A DNA stretch of 64,000 nt from Vibrio cortegadensis (GCF_024347395.1 NZ_AP025473.1:310001-374000); one strand, 5' to 3'. Positions 17,055 to 27,289 are shown, counted from the first letter of the stretch. Numbers and translations: made by a program. The notes: generated from the letters alone by a model not told the origin.

Positions 17055-19232
17055 TTATTTGCTCGCTTTACTGCGCACTTCTGTCAAACGTGAAGAGATA
17101 CGATTTACGTCTTCACGACTGAACACTTCATCCAGGTTCATTGTTAGCTTACGACGCCAGTTAGGGTATTCATTAACCGTACCCGGAATGTTTACAGGCT
17201 TGTCCATTTCTAACCAATCTTCAAGTTGAACGCTAAGCAATGTTGAAGAACCAGCACCAACATGAACTTGCAAAGCTTCACTTAAATATGAATCCATAGG
17301 GACTTGGCTTGCATCACGGCCAACACCTTCAGGCAAGAAACCGTGCCATGCTACAGAATCTAGAATACCTTGCTTGCACTCTAAACGGTCACTAAATAGT
17401 GTTTCAAGCTGAGCTTCATCTGGATACAAACCGATTTCACGACCCGTTTTCAGATCATCACAGTGCCAGAATCCGCGAAGCGTTGGCATATCATGCGTAC
17501 ATAGTGCCGACATTGATTGTGACGCATAGTGCTCAGGTGAAATAAACCCGCCATCTTCTGCTGTTTCGAAGAAGAAGACTTTGTACGAGTGAACACCGGC
17601 ATCAGCAAGAATATCAACGATTTCATCAGGAACGGTACCTAAATCTTCGCCAATTACAGAACACTGGTAACGGTGAGATTCAAGAGCAAGGATCGCAAGC
17701 ATGTCTTGTACTGAGTAGTACATGTATGCGCCTTTGGTCGCGTCTTCACCTTTTGGAATCCACCATAGGCGTAACAGACCAAGTACATGGTCAATACGCA
17801 ACGCACCACAATGTTTCATATTTGCACGAAGCAGTTGAACGTATGCGTCGTAGCTAGTCTCTTCTAGCACTTGTGGGTTTAGCGGAGGTAAGCCCCAGTT
17901 TTGGCCTAGTGGTCCAAGAATATCCGGTGGAGCACCGATGCTTGCATCCATGACTAGGTTGCCATTATCAGCCCAAGTTTCAGAACCTGAATCAGCAACA
18001 CCTACAGCAAGGTCACGGTACAGACCTACCGCCATGCCTTTCTCTTCAGCAAGTGCTTGAGCTTCATTGATTTGAGCGTCAGCAAGCCATTGTAAGTACA
18101 TGTAAAGTTGTACTTTATCCTGGTTGTCAGCAATGAACTTCTGTACAGCGCTATTTTCAAAGCGACGGTATTTCTCAGGGAAGACAGGCCAGCCCCACAT
18201 ATCCGAATTCTCAGCATGTAATTCAGCATGTAGCGCATCAAACGCTGCTTGATGAATTAGGCTTTCACCACCAAGTTCGATGAAGTCTAGGAATGCCATT
18301 GCTCGTTCAGTGTTTTTATCTAAATGACGAGTTTTGAACTCATTAAATAGAAGCGGTAAAACACTCATTTTTAGAGCTGCAACTTCTGTGTAGTTTACCC
18401 AATGAGATTCTCGCGCTTTTTGTAAACGCTGTTGGAAATCGGCACTGCCTACTTGTTGCTGAGCTTCTGCACTCAACGCAAACTCAGGTACTGAACTCAC
18501 ATCGATGTAGAGAATATTTAACCAACGACGTGACGACGGGCTGTATGGACTAGCCCCTTCAGGGTTCGCTGGAAATAGTGAATGAATTGGGTTTAAACCA
18601 ACAAAATCACCACCACGTGATGCAATGTCGCTAACCAGTTGTTTCAGATCGCCAAAATCACCAATACCCCAGTTATGCTGAGTGCGTAAGGTGTATAGCT
18701 GAACACTTGGTCCCCACATCTTTTTACCATTTTCAATGGCAGTTTGTTTGAAACAAGATTTAGGTGTAATAATCAGCGTCATCACATAAGGTGTTTTACG
18801 ACGCTTACGATTAATGATTAATTTATGATATCCCCATGCCAAATCACTTGGCAATGCAAACACTAAAGGGCCACCCTCTGCGCGTTCATCGCGAACAACT
18901 TGTGATTGAAGATAGCCTTCAAGTACCTCTCCTTGTTCGGTTTCTAAACGCCAGCTAAACTCACTTTCACGAGCACTAACACCTAGATTCAAAGCCACTT
19001 CTACTGGCTCACCGTCACGCAAAACAAGAACTGGGTCAATTACGTCTTTTTTGTGTTTTTTCTCTGCTGATTTCAACAAAGTTTGATCATTTGTGGTGTC
19101 ATAGCCTAGCGCAGCTAACAAGCTCAAAATTGTCTCATCAGATACAGCCGCTTCGTCGCCCCACGCGCTTACATAGCTATCGGCAAGATTCGCCATTTCC
19201 GCGACTTGTTTTAATACTGATTGTTCTTTCAT
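17055..19232 (-). CDS. malQ: 4-alpha-glucanotransferase (amylomaltase) MalQ
   Basis: A cytoplasmic GH77 enzyme that transfers maltodextrin segments between chains and releases glucose, feeding MalP. Catalytic motifs are ALRIDHVLGL (nucleophile D), VIGEDLGTVP (acid/base E) and CTHDMPTLRGFW (D). The start is set at 19232 (MKEQSVLKQ), where GGAG lies six bases upstream; a GTG-started extension to 19265 has no ribosome binding site. The product is 725 residues, normal for gammaproteobacterial MalQ, with the usual N-terminal extension ahead of the barrel. It lies between malP and glgB on the same strand, each pair separated by a terminator. Confidence 0.96.
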   Translation of the reverse strand: MKEQSVLKQVAEMANLADSYVSAWGDEAAVSDETILSLLAALGYDTTNDQTLLKSAEKKHKKDVIDPVLVLRDGEPVEVALNLGVSARESEFSWRLETEQGEVLEGYLQSQVVRDERAEGGPLVFALPSDLAWGYHKLIINRKRRKTPYVMTLIITPKSCFKQTAIENGKKMWGPSVQLYTLRTQHNWGIGDFGDLKQLVSDIASRGGDFVGLNPIHSLFPANPEGASPYSPSSRRWLNILYIDVSSVPEFALSAEAQQQVGSADFQQRLQKARESHWVNYTEVAALKMSVLPLLFNEFKTRHLDKNTERAMAFLDFIELGGESLIHQAAFDALHAELHAENSDMWGWPVFPEKYRRFENSAVQKFIADNQDKVQLYMYLQWLADAQINEAQALAEEKGMAVGLYRDLAVGVADSGSETWADNGNLVMDASIGAPPDILGPLGQNWGLPPLNPQVLEETSYDAYVQLLRANMKHCGALRIDHVLGLLRLWWIPKGEDATKGAYMYYSVQDMLAILALESHRYQCSVIGEDLGTVPDEIVDILADAGVHSYKVFFFETAEDGGFISPEHYASQSMSALCTHDMPTLRGFWHCDDLKTGREIGLYPDEAQLETLFSDRLECKQGILDSVAWHGFLPEGVGRDASQVPMDSYLSEALQVHVGAGSSTLLSVQLEDWLEMDKPVNIPGTVNEYPNWRRKLTMNLDEVFSREDVNRISSRLTEVRSKASK

Positions 19233-19327
19233 CGCTCTCTCCGAAGGTACTTCTTTCGCCTTCACTTTTGTAGGGTTAAAACTATCTATTGGTCTTTCTT
19301 TTTATAATGACAATTGAAATCAATGTC

Positions 19328-19361
19328 AGAAAAGCCAAGGCAACAATGGTTACCTTGGCTT
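19328..19361 (-). terminator. Rho-independent terminator after malP
   Basis: AAGCCAAGG pairs with CCTTGGCTT (12-base loop) and is followed by TTCT on the minus strand, immediately after the malP stop codon. It suggests partial uncoupling of malQ from malP. Confidence 0.8.
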
Positions 19362-19368
19362 CTTTCTA

Positions 19369-21822
19369 TTAGCGGTTTACTGCTTCTAGTTTCCAGATGT
19401 TGTTCACGTAGTCGCGTATTGAGCGATCTGACGTGAATTTACCAACCAATGCCGTGTTAAGAATCGCTTTCTTAGCCCAACCTGCTTGGTCTTTGTACTG
19501 CTTGCCCATATCTTCGTGAGCTTGAACATAAGATGCAAAGTCCGCAAGACATAGGTAAGGGTCACCACCATCTAGCAGGCTATCAAATGTTGCACGTAGA
19601 AGACCTGGTTGACCTGGAGTGAACTCTTCGCCAGTCAGTAAATCTAACGATGCTTTCAGTAAAGGGTCAGCATTGTAGTAATCGTATGGGTTGTAACCCT
19701 GAGCTTTCAGAGCTTGAACACCTTCAACTTCTAGGCCGAAGATGTAGATATTTTCATCGCCAACTTCTTCACGAATCTCAACGTTCGCACCATCCATCGT
19801 ACCGATAGTTAACGCGCCGTTTAGAGCCATCTTCATGTTGCCCGTACCAGAAGCTTCTTTACCTGCAAGTGAAATTTGCTGAGAAACGTCTGCTGCAGGG
19901 ATGATGATTTCAGCCATGCTTACACGGTAGTCAGGGATGAATACCACTTTAAGCTTGTTACCGATGCGAGGATCGTTGTTGATCTTCTCTGCAATCTTGT
20001 TAACCGCGAAGATGATCTCTTTCGCTAGGTGGTAACCCGGTGCTGCTTTCGCTGCGAAGAAACATACGCGTGGCTCACACTCGAAACCAGGTTCGTTAAG
20101 AATACGGTGGTACAGAGATAGAATGTGTAGCAAATCTAGATGCTGACGCTTGTATTCATGTAGACGTTTGATTTGCACGTCGAAGATAGCGTTAGTATCA
20201 AGTTCGATACCCATGTTTTCAGAAACCCAATCAGCAAGGCGCTGTTTGTTTTCTTTCTTAACAGCCATGAACTCTTTTTGGAATTTCGCGTCTGTTGCAA
20301 ACTTAGCGATGCCTTCAAGCTGCTCAAGTTTAGCAGGCCACTCAGTGCCAATCTTACCAGTAATTAGCTTAGATAGGCCTGGGTTACAGAACTTCAACCA
20401 ACGACGTGGTGTGATACCGTTCGTTACATTAGTCAGTTTACCTGGGAAGATTTCGTTGAACTCAGGGAACAAGTCTTTCTTAACCAATTGAGAGTGCAGT
20501 GCTGCTACACCGTTTACTTTGTAAGAACCAATCACACATAGGTTTGCCATGCGAACCATGCGGTGGAAACCTTCTTGGATGATAGAAAGCTTCGCTTGCT
20601 TCTCACCGTCACCAGGCCACATCTTGCGAACTTCTTGCATGAAGCGGTGGTTGATTTCAAAAATGATTTCCATGTGACGTGGAAGTAGGCGTTGAATCAG
20701 TGATTCAGACCACGTCTCAAGTGCTTCTGGAAGTAGTGTGTGGTTCGTGTATGCGAACGTGTGAGCACTGATTTCCCAAGCTTGGTCCCAAGATAGACCT
20801 TTCTCATCGATTAGGATGCGCATCAATTCAGGAATTGCGATCGTTGGGTGCGTATCGTTAAGCTGAATCGTTTCTTGCTTAGGCAGATCTTCTAAAGAGA
20901 AACCTGCTGCTTCGTGACGACGCAGAATATCTCGAACAGACGCTGCTGAGTGGAAATACTGCTGCATCAGACGCAGTGTCTTACCTTTCTCGTGGTTGTC
21001 GTTCGGGTAAAGTACTTTAGTGATGTTACCTGCATCGATGAGCGAGTGTTGCGCTTCGAAGTAATCACCGTTGTTAAAGCTTGCTAGTGAGAATGGTGCA
21101 ATTGCCTGACATTCCCAAAGACGCAGTGGGTAAACCGTGTTTGATTCGTAACCTACGATAGGTAGATCCCAAGGCATTGCTTTTACTTCCATACCTGGAA
21201 CCCAAGTACGTACTTCTTTACCGTCAATGAATTCAACGTCTACATGACCGTAAAAACCAATGTGTTGTGCTAGCTCTGGACGAGCAACTTCCCAAGGGTA
21301 ACCTTCAACACCACGCCATGCGTCTGGTGCTTCTTGTTGACGACCGTCTTGGAAAGACTGTTTGAATAGACCGTATTCATAGTGAAGACCGTAACCTACT
21401 GTTGGGTATTCTTGAGCGGCACAAGAATCCATGAAACAAGCAGCTAGACGACCAAGACCACCATTACCTAGTGATGGGTCGCGTTCTTCTTCTAGAAGGT
21501 CAGTTAGATTTTGGCCTAACTCTTCCATAGCGCCTGTAATTTCTTCATACAGACCCATGCTGATAAGGTTGTTACCTGTCAGACGGCCAATCAAGAATTC
21601 AAGCGATAAATAGTTTAAGCTTTTTGCATTTTTAATCTTTTCATCGTTCTCTGTTTCTAACAAATCGAATGTTGTTAGTTCAGCAAGCGCACGGCCCATT
21701 GCTAGATACCATGAACGGCTATCGGCAGTATCTACTGTTGTTGCGTATGTTGCTGATAAATGCTTTTTAACACTTTCTTGGAACGACACTTTGTCGAATT
21801 TTTTTTGTTGAGTAGGTTTCAT
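19369..21822 (-). CDS. malP: Maltodextrin phosphorylase MalP
   Basis: A GT35 alpha-glucan phosphorylase of 817 residues that splits maltodextrins with phosphate into glucose-1-phosphate. The pyridoxal-phosphate lysine lies in the family signature EASGTGNMKMALNGALT. NGGLGRLAACFMDS and GYGLHYEYGLFKQ are typical of the N-terminal half. The start at 21822 (MKPTQQKKF) is chosen because GAG lies about nine bases upstream and the length then fits the family; an extension to 21891 crosses a MalT-like box and promoter-like sequence. It is divergent from malT, as in E. coli, with MalT-like boxes and a CRP site between. Confidence 0.95.
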   Translation of the reverse strand: MKPTQQKKFDKVSFQESVKKHLSATYATTVDTADSRSWYLAMGRALAELTTFDLLETENDEKIKNAKSLNYLSLEFLIGRLTGNNLISMGLYEEITGAMEELGQNLTDLLEEERDPSLGNGGLGRLAACFMDSCAAQEYPTVGYGLHYEYGLFKQSFQDGRQQEAPDAWRGVEGYPWEVARPELAQHIGFYGHVDVEFIDGKEVRTWVPGMEVKAMPWDLPIVGYESNTVYPLRLWECQAIAPFSLASFNNGDYFEAQHSLIDAGNITKVLYPNDNHEKGKTLRLMQQYFHSAASVRDILRRHEAAGFSLEDLPKQETIQLNDTHPTIAIPELMRILIDEKGLSWDQAWEISAHTFAYTNHTLLPEALETWSESLIQRLLPRHMEIIFEINHRFMQEVRKMWPGDGEKQAKLSIIQEGFHRMVRMANLCVIGSYKVNGVAALHSQLVKKDLFPEFNEIFPGKLTNVTNGITPRRWLKFCNPGLSKLITGKIGTEWPAKLEQLEGIAKFATDAKFQKEFMAVKKENKQRLADWVSENMGIELDTNAIFDVQIKRLHEYKRQHLDLLHILSLYHRILNEPGFECEPRVCFFAAKAAPGYHLAKEIIFAVNKIAEKINNDPRIGNKLKVVFIPDYRVSMAEIIIPAADVSQQISLAGKEASGTGNMKMALNGALTIGTMDGANVEIREEVGDENIYIFGLEVEGVQALKAQGYNPYDYYNADPLLKASLDLLTGEEFTPGQPGLLRATFDSLLDGGDPYLCLADFASYVQAHEDMGKQYKDQAGWAKKAILNTALVGKFTSDRSIRDYVNNIWKLEAVNR

Positions 21823-21888
21823 TACCAAAGTCTCACTGTAGTTTTTAATCCATCTGTGCCATATCTTGCACGCTCTCTTATAACTAAG

Positions 21889-21898
21889 CATCCTCCTA
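21889..21898 (-). promoter_or_regulatory. MalT-like box, malP-proximal
   Basis: Minus-strand TAGGAGGATG contains the core GGAGGA and matches 7 of 10 of the E. coli MalT consensus GGGGA(T/G)GAGG. It points in the direction of malP transcription, about 70 bases from the malP start. Confidence 0.45.
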
Positions 21899-21912
21899 GT
21901 TTTGCTCGATAC

Positions 21913-21922
21913 AAGGAGGAGG
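21913..21922 (+). promoter_or_regulatory. MalT-like box, malP-distal
   Basis: AAGGAGGAGG matches 8 of 10 positions of the MalT consensus GGGGA(T/G)GAGG. It is oriented opposite to the box at 21889-21898 and lies 14 bases from it. Confidence 0.5.
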
Positions 21923-21998
21923 AGTCAGGGCGTAGAGGGCGTACTAGCACCTAGTTAGTGATCTAAATCCCATGTTGATTACGAATCACTAATATAGG

Positions 21999-22014
21999 AG
22001 TGATTGCGATCACA
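21999..22014. promoter_or_regulatory. CRP binding site
   Basis: AGTGA-TTGCGA-TCACA matches the CRP consensus TGTGA-N6-TCACA at 9 of 10 positions. Its place between malP and malT fits cAMP-CRP activation of malT (as known in E. coli) or of malP. Confidence 0.8.
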
Positions 22015-22367
22015 CCAGCTACGATTTCACTCTATTAAAACTTGATGAAATTTCTGATTTGACCTCTAAAAACAATTATTAAATATGCCATTCGGATCAC
22101 GCTTAGAACTCGGATATTACATAACTTGCATAACTTCTCGCGTAAAAGTAGTGCCCGAATAATATTATAATGCAAACATTAGGTGATAAGGTTCACAATT
22201 AAAGGGCGTAGATGCACCAAAAACCACCAAGGCGTCATAATTACGAAGTGGATCAAAGTCTGTAGACTTTTTAATCCAGTAATATTCTAAATAGAACGTA
22301 TTATCGAAGTATTTTTATAGACTTTGTCTAACAATAATAACCAACCCTTACAGGCTGAATTAAAGAC

Positions 22368-25076
22368 ATGTGGATTCCTTCAAAATTGACTCGTCCCGGA
22401 CGATTGCATAACGCTATAGTGAGGCCGAGAGTATTAGACCTCCTGCAACAAGCGCCTTTCTATAAGCTTGTTCTGTTTCGCTCTCCTGCTGGTTATGGAA
22501 AAACAACCATGGCTGCACAATGGTTGTCAGACAAACCTAATGTCGGTTGGTACAGCATTGACGATAGCGACAATGATACCTTTCGCTTCATTAACTATTT
22601 ATTGCAGTCGATAAATAAAGCGACACAACAATCCTGTCCTAACTCGCAAGTGTTAGCTGAGCGCCGTCAATTTTCGTCTTTGCATTCACTCTTTAGCGAA
22701 GTATTCGCAGAGATGTCCACTTTTCACCAAGAGTGCTACCTCGTACTGGATGATTATCACTTAATCACGAATGACGAGATCCACGAAGCCATGCGCTTCT
22801 TCTTGAAACACATGCCAGACAATCTCACTTTAATTGTGACCAGTCGCGCGACCCCACCTCTTGGAACGGCCAATCTACGCGTTCGTGATCTAATGATTGA
22901 GATAGGTAATGAGTTACTTGCTTTTGATACTGAAGAGACCACGCGATTTTTCAATCAACGAGTCACCGATGGGATTGATGATGCCACTGCAAACAATTTA
23001 CGCACTTATGTAGAAGGTTGGCCTTCTGCACTACAGTTAATCGCTTTACAAGCCCAGCATCAAAAACGCACACTTGCACAATCAGCTGAATCGGTTTCTC
23101 AATTTAGCCACGCTCATTTATGGGACTATTTAGTCGAAGAGGTATTTGACCTTTTAGATCAAGATACACGTCACTTCCTAATGCAATGTTCTGTTCTTGA
23201 TCATTTCAATGATGAACTCGTTTGCGCTCTCACACAGCGTGATGATGCTCTAGGGATGATTGAATCTCTGAACCGCTACGGGTTGTTCATTTACCCATTA
23301 GAAGGTGAACATAACTGGTATCGCTTCCATAACCTTTTCGGAGAGTTCTTGTCACACGAACGCCAAGCGCGAATTCCACAACAAGAACAAGATCTACACC
23401 GAAGTGCAGCCAAAGCGTGGTTAAAACTCGAAACACCACATCAAGCTCTAAATCATGCGCAAAAAGCCTATGATGGGGATTTGATCGCACATATTTTAAC
23501 GACTTACGGTTGGAAGATGTTCAACCAAGGTGAGTTAGCGGCTCTTGAGTCTGCAATCAAAAAGCTAACCAAAGACCAGTTATACAGTGATTCTAAACTG
23601 TCGATTCTTCAGGCATGGTTAGCGCAAAGCCAGCACCGTTATGATCAAGTTGGGACTCTTTTAGCCGAAGCAGAAGCAGAGAGAAAAGAGCGTAATATTG
23701 AGCTAAACACACAACAGCAAGGCGAGTTCAATGCCTTACGAGCGCAAGTAGCGATTAACAGTAATAATCCTCAACTCGCATTAGAAATGGCAGAACTGGC
23801 ACTCAGCCAACTGGATAGCACCATCTATCGCAGTCGTATTGTTGCAACATCCGTTGTTGGCGAAGTGAACCATGTGCTGGGCAACCTAAGCCGAGCATTG
23901 CCTATGATGCAGCAAACGGAAAAACTGGCGCGTCAATACCAAGTCTACCATCAAGCACTGTGGGCAATTTTACAGCAAAGCGAGATATTAATTGCTCAAG
24001 GTTATGTCCAAGCGGCATTTGAACTTCAAGAATCAGCATTTAAACTCATCGAAGAGCATCAGCTTCAACATGTTCCTTTGCATGAGTTTCTACTGCGGGT
24101 TCGAGCGCAAGTTCTGTGGTGTTGGAACCGTTTAGATGAAGCTGAAGAGTGTTCATATAAAGGACTCGACATCCTAGGTAATCACTCTCCAAGTAAACAT
24201 CTACATAGCTATTCAATGCTTGCTCGAATCTCAATTGGACGAGGTGAACTAGACAAAGCGTCACGTTTTATCGATCAAATTCTACATTTGCTGAAGCAAT
24301 CAACCTACCACGTAGATTGGACAGCGAACGCTTCACTCTCTTTGCTTTTATATTGGCAAGCGAAAGGGAATAAGCAAGCGATACAAGAGTGGCTCGATAC
24401 TGCCGTTCGTCCAGAAAAAGCGAGCAACCATTTCTGTCAACTGCAATGGCGTAATATTGTTCGCGCACACATTAGCCTGGAACAGTACGACCAAGCGCAA
24501 ACTGCATTAGACTTTCTCACTCAAGAAGCCCTTGATTCAAATCTGATCACAGATACAAACCGCAACTTAATCGTTGAGGCAGTACTTGCCGTTCAGTTGC
24601 AAGAGGAAGACAGCGCCAAGGCGTTGGTGAAAGAAGCCCTGAGCATGACCAATCAAACTGGCATGATTGGCAACTTCTTAGTTGATGGCGCTACGATTGG
24701 ACATCTACTTGAGAAACTCAGCAATAAACTTGAACTTGGAGATCTAGAACGTCACCGTGCTCAACAGTTAATGAAAGACATCTCGACAACTCAAAGAAGC
24801 CGTTCGGTTCACTTTGATGAAGAGTTTATTGAAAAGCTGATCAACCACCCTAATATTCCTGAGTTGGTTAGGACAAGTCCACTGACCCAGCGGGAATGGC
24901 AAGTTCTTGGCCTAATATATTCAGGGTTCAGTAACGAACAAATTGCTCAGGAGCTTGATGTAGCCGGAACAACGATCAAAACCCACATTCGAAACCTATA
25001 CCAAAAGCTCAATATAGCGAACCGAAAAGAGGCGATCAGTACCGCTGAAAACTTGTTGCAGTTGATGGGATATTAA
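22368..25076 (+). CDS. malT: Maltose regulon activator MalT
   Basis: A 902-residue STAND-type, LuxR-family activator. It begins [18 protein letters not shown], close to E. coli MalT. The Walker A is SPAGYGKTT (residues 39-47) and Walker B is VLDDYHLI. A winged-helix part and a long TPR-like superhelix (about 350-800) that binds maltotriose follow, and the C-terminal LuxR helix-turn-helix ([12 protein letters not shown] to [14 protein letters not shown], about 840-895) binds DNA. With ATP and maltotriose it should activate malP and the malE, pulA and amylase genes found at 32-41 kb. It is divergent from malP, with a CRP site between. Confidence 0.97.
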   Translation: MWIPSKLTRPGRLHNAIVRPRVLDLLQQAPFYKLVLFRSPAGYGKTTMAAQWLSDKPNVGWYSIDDSDNDTFRFINYLLQSINKATQQSCPNSQVLAERRQFSSLHSLFSEVFAEMSTFHQECYLVLDDYHLITNDEIHEAMRFFLKHMPDNLTLIVTSRATPPLGTANLRVRDLMIEIGNELLAFDTEETTRFFNQRVTDGIDDATANNLRTYVEGWPSALQLIALQAQHQKRTLAQSAESVSQFSHAHLWDYLVEEVFDLLDQDTRHFLMQCSVLDHFNDELVCALTQRDDALGMIESLNRYGLFIYPLEGEHNWYRFHNLFGEFLSHERQARIPQQEQDLHRSAAKAWLKLETPHQALNHAQKAYDGDLIAHILTTYGWKMFNQGELAALESAIKKLTKDQLYSDSKLSILQAWLAQSQHRYDQVGTLLAEAEAERKERNIELNTQQQGEFNALRAQVAINSNNPQLALEMAELALSQLDSTIYRSRIVATSVVGEVNHVLGNLSRALPMMQQTEKLARQYQVYHQALWAILQQSEILIAQGYVQAAFELQESAFKLIEEHQLQHVPLHEFLLRVRAQVLWCWNRLDEAEECSYKGLDILGNHSPSKHLHSYSMLARISIGRGELDKASRFIDQILHLLKQSTYHVDWTANASLSLLLYWQAKGNKQAIQEWLDTAVRPEKASNHFCQLQWRNIVRAHISLEQYDQAQTALDFLTQEALDSNLITDTNRNLIVEAVLAVQLQEEDSAKALVKEALSMTNQTGMIGNFLVDGATIGHLLEKLSNKLELGDLERHRAQQLMKDISTTQRSRSVHFDEEFIEKLINHPNIPELVRTSPLTQREWQVLGLIYSGFSNEQIAQELDVAGTTIKTHIRNLYQKLNIANRKEAISTAENLLQLMGY

Positions 25077-25106
25077 CTCGAAATAAACTAAAGTAGATGT
25101 AAACAT

Positions 25107-25135
25107 AAGGCTGGTGCGAAAACATCAGCCTTTCT
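25107..25135 (+). terminator. Possible terminator after malT
   Basis: AAGGCTGGTG pairs with CATCAGCCTT with one mismatch, followed by a short TTTCT. It lies 30 bases past malT and immediately before the lipoprotein ribosome binding site, so it could also be a leader hairpin. Confidence 0.55.
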
Positions 25136-25150
25136 AATAAGGAGATAAAA

Positions 25151-25306
25151 ATGAAAAAAGCATTGATCGTATTGTTCATGGCAGGACAATTAATGGCATG
25201 TACCGAAGTCGGCAGTAAAGAGTGGTGTCAAGATATGCAAGATAAGCCTAAAGGCGATTGGACGGCGAATGAAGCTGGAGATTTTGCAACGCACTGTATT
25301 TTTTAA
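25151..25306 (+). CDS. DUF3012 small lipoprotein
   Basis: A 51-residue frame with AAGGAG and a seven-base spacer before the ATG. The signal ends in LMAC, a lipobox placing the lipidated cysteine at residue 16. The mature part EVGSKEWCQDMQDKPKGDW and the ending FATHCIF match the DUF3012 family of tiny gammaproteobacterial lipoproteins as I recall it. The two mature cysteines could form a disulfide. The function is unknown. It follows malT after a hairpin and seems to be a separate gene. Confidence 0.82.
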   Translation: MKKALIVLFMAGQLMACTEVGSKEWCQDMQDKPKGDWTANEAGDFATHCIF

Positions 25307-25762
25307 ACAAGTGCACGCCACTCGCTTATTCAATAGATCTTTAAGCAAAAAGCTCTGTTAAAAAATAGTTCTGTTAAAAATAGCTCTTTAAGTAAAGCTG
25401 CAAGCAAAAAAATAGCCAATCGCAAAAAGTGGCAATTGGCTTATATATACTGTGAACAAAATTTATTCACTAACAACGTCAGTTGGCTAGGTGACCCTCG
25501 GCTTAAGAAGGGTCGATATAGATTATGCAGTATATGTGCCAATTATTAAATACCCATTTTTAGTAGTATCTCCCAATAAATCAATTTTTCTTATTCTTTT
25601 TTTGCAAACTGCATTCCTATTTTGCGAACCGTTTCAAAAAGCAATGCATTCAGTTGCTATGACTCAATGGTGAGCACAAAGCCAACATCCTCACCTTATT
25701 CATATTTTTTCTACACGAATATTTGTATACTGCTCAGCACTCTTATTTAACTAGTTAAAGTA
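25307..25762. other. Intergenic region before the DUF368 gene, with hairpins
   Basis: 455 bases without a convincing gene. It contains loosely repeated GCTCTGTTAAAAAATAG-like segments (25350-25390), an inverted repeat AGCCAAT/ATTGGCT (25414-25441) that may end the lipoprotein transcript, and a 6-bp hairpin GACCCT/AGGGTC (25493-25514). A 60-codon frame at 25491-25673 lacks a ribosome binding site and looks accidental. Confidence 0.5.
25414..25447 (+). terminator. Weak terminator-like hairpin
   Basis: AGCCAAT pairs with ATTGGCT around a 14-base loop that can pair further (GC/GC), followed by TATATATA instead of a T-run. Confidence 0.3.
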
Positions 25763-26686
25763 ATGAACTACTTAACCACTTTTTTTAAAGGTATGGCGAT
25801 GGGGGCGGCCGATGTTGTTCCTGGCGTTTCTGGCGGTACGATCGCATTCATCACCGGAATATATGACACCTTGCTTGAAAGCATTCGCCGAATAAACCCA
25901 AGCGTGTTTGGACTATGGCGACGAGAAGGCTTCAAATCTGCATTTGCTCATGTAAATGGATTATTCCTAATCTCTCTTTTTGGAGGCGTTCTCACGAGTA
26001 TCGCCACATTAGCAAAATTAATTTCATGGCTACTTGTCACTCACCCAGTACCCTTATGGTCCTTTTTCTTCGGTCTCATTCTGGTTTCTGTCTTCCATAT
26101 CCTTAAACAGATCGAGAAAAGAGATGTCACGAGATTTATGTTTCTACTACTCGGTGTCATTTTCGCCTACAGCATAACGGTTATCAGCCCGCTTCAACTT
26201 GAGCCAACAAGCCTCAATGTTCTGTTAGCAGGTGCGATTGCGATATGCGCAATGATTCTGCCGGGTATCTCAGGCAGTTTTATTCTGCTATTAATTGGAA
26301 TGTATACACCTGTACTCGCGGCTGTAAAAGGCTTCCAAATCGACGTACTTGCGTTGTTCTTAACTGGTTGCATACTAGGATTACTTACGTTTTCTCACGT
26401 ATTATCTTGGCTATTAAAATCGTTTAGAGATTTCACATTAATATTCTTAACAGGATTGATGATTGGAACCCTACCAAAAATTTGGCCTTGGAAAGAAACC
26501 ATTAGTTGGCGTATCAATTCGAAAGGTGAAGAGGTGCCTTTAATTCAGCACAACCTCTCCCCTTTTGATTTCGAATCAGTGACAGCTCAGCCTTCCCAAT
26601 TAGTACTCTCCATTGTGATGATGTGCTTCGCGATAGGGTTAGTTCTTGGACTAGAAAAGTTTGCAGAGCGCAACCAAAATTCATAA
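25763..26686 (+). CDS. popT: DUF368 undecaprenyl-phosphate translocase (PopT type)
   Basis: A 307-residue polytopic membrane protein. The family signature AADVVPGVSGGTIAFITGIY lies near residues 15-34, and a second related motif, ILPGISGSFILLLIGMY, near 165, reveals the internal duplication of DUF368 proteins. These were identified in V. cholerae (VCA0040) and other bacteria as transporters that return undecaprenyl-phosphate across the inner membrane for cell-wall synthesis, with growth effects at alkaline pH and in sodium. About eight to nine membrane helices are visible. The ribosome binding site is weak. It is monocistronic, ended by a strong terminator, and stands ahead of a copper-delivery operon. 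Confidence 0.9.
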   Translation: MNYLTTFFKGMAMGAADVVPGVSGGTIAFITGIYDTLLESIRRINPSVFGLWRREGFKSAFAHVNGLFLISLFGGVLTSIATLAKLISWLLVTHPVPLWSFFFGLILVSVFHILKQIEKRDVTRFMFLLLGVIFAYSITVISPLQLEPTSLNVLLAGAIAICAMILPGISGSFILLLIGMYTPVLAAVKGFQIDVLALFLTGCILGLLTFSHVLSWLLKSFRDFTLIFLTGLMIGTLPKIWPWKETISWRINSKGEEVPLIQHNLSPFDFESVTAQPSQLVLSIVMMCFAIGLVLGLEKFAERNQNS

Positions 26687-26704
26687 CCCCCAATGATTAA
26701 AAAC

Positions 26705-26734
26705 AAGCGGAGCTATAGGCTCCGCTTTTTCTTT
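26705..26734 (+). terminator. Rho-independent terminator after DUF368 gene
   Basis: AAGCGGAGC-tatag-GCTCCGCTT, a perfect 9-bp stem, followed by a T-run. Confidence 0.92.
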
Positions 26735-26827
26735 CTGACCGTCACCACAAATTTTTCCATAATTACAGTCACCTATAATTAGCTGTGATAGCATCTACTT
26801 TTATAGAATTACACGTGATGCTCTAAC

Positions 26828-27289
26828 ATGGCTTCTGATTCATCGGTCAACGCTTCCTTCTTACAACATCCAGCGACAAAAATCATCGGCATCGCTCTCG
26901 CGGTGGGCATCGGTTTTTTTGCCTCTGATCTCTCTAAACTTATCTCTCAGCCAAAAACAAAAATGATTGATGACTACTGTATGGTCACGACTCAAACTTG
27001 CTCGCAAAACCAAGTAGGTATGACGCTCAGCCGAGACGCTGCGCAACCTTTACTTCCTACTGTGTTTAGAGTCGAATGGCCAAATACTGATGCTTCTCAG
27101 CTAGTCCTAAACCTGCAAGGGGTTGAGATGAATATGGGTACTGCTCGATTTAGCCTCGCCAAAATAGCCGACGGAATTTACCAAGGGGAGATTATTCTTC
27201 CTATCTGCACCATTGATGAGATGACATGGGTAGGCGAGCTTACCGATGGAAAAACTACCGTTTACCCTGCATTAAGGATGAAAAGATGA
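26828..27289 (+). CDS. Membrane-anchored hypothetical protein in copper operon
   Basis: A 153-residue protein with one N-terminal membrane helix (KIIGIALAVGIGFFASDL) and a domain predicted to be periplasmic and beta-rich. Three cysteines (DYCMV, QTCSQ, PICTID) and the methionine motif VEMNMG are visible; the pattern NLQGVEMNMG then YQGEIILPIC resembles FixH/YtkA-like copper-site domains, but this is inference. Its last codons overlap the SCO1 start by four bases (ATGA), so the two are translationally coupled. Its place ahead of SCO1 and PCuAC suggests a role in copper delivery to cytochrome oxidase. Confidence 0.7.
   Translation: MASDSSVNASFLQHPATKIIGIALAVGIGFFASDLSKLISQPKTKMIDDYCMVTTQTCSQNQVGMTLSRDAAQPLLPTVFRVEWPNTDASQLVLNLQGVEMNMGTARFSLAKIADGIYQGEIILPICTIDEMTWVGELTDGKTTVYPALRMKR

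Larger units (their letters stand above)
21823..22367. other. malP-malT divergent control region
   Basis: A 545-bp non-coding stretch between divergent malP and malT. It holds two MalT-like boxes near malP and a CRP site, listed separately. The remaining 350 bases toward malT are AT-rich with no convincing frame; they should contain the malT promoter and a long leader. Confidence 0.6.

Noticed and set aside
25493..25514. Hairpin GACCCT/AGGGTC considered as part of a riboswitch
   Set aside because: No conserved riboswitch core known to me could be recognised around it; kept only as a leader candidate.
25491..25673. 60-codon ORF before the DUF368 gene
   Set aside because: No ribosome binding site, an odd composition and no gene partner; probably accidental in AT-rich DNA.
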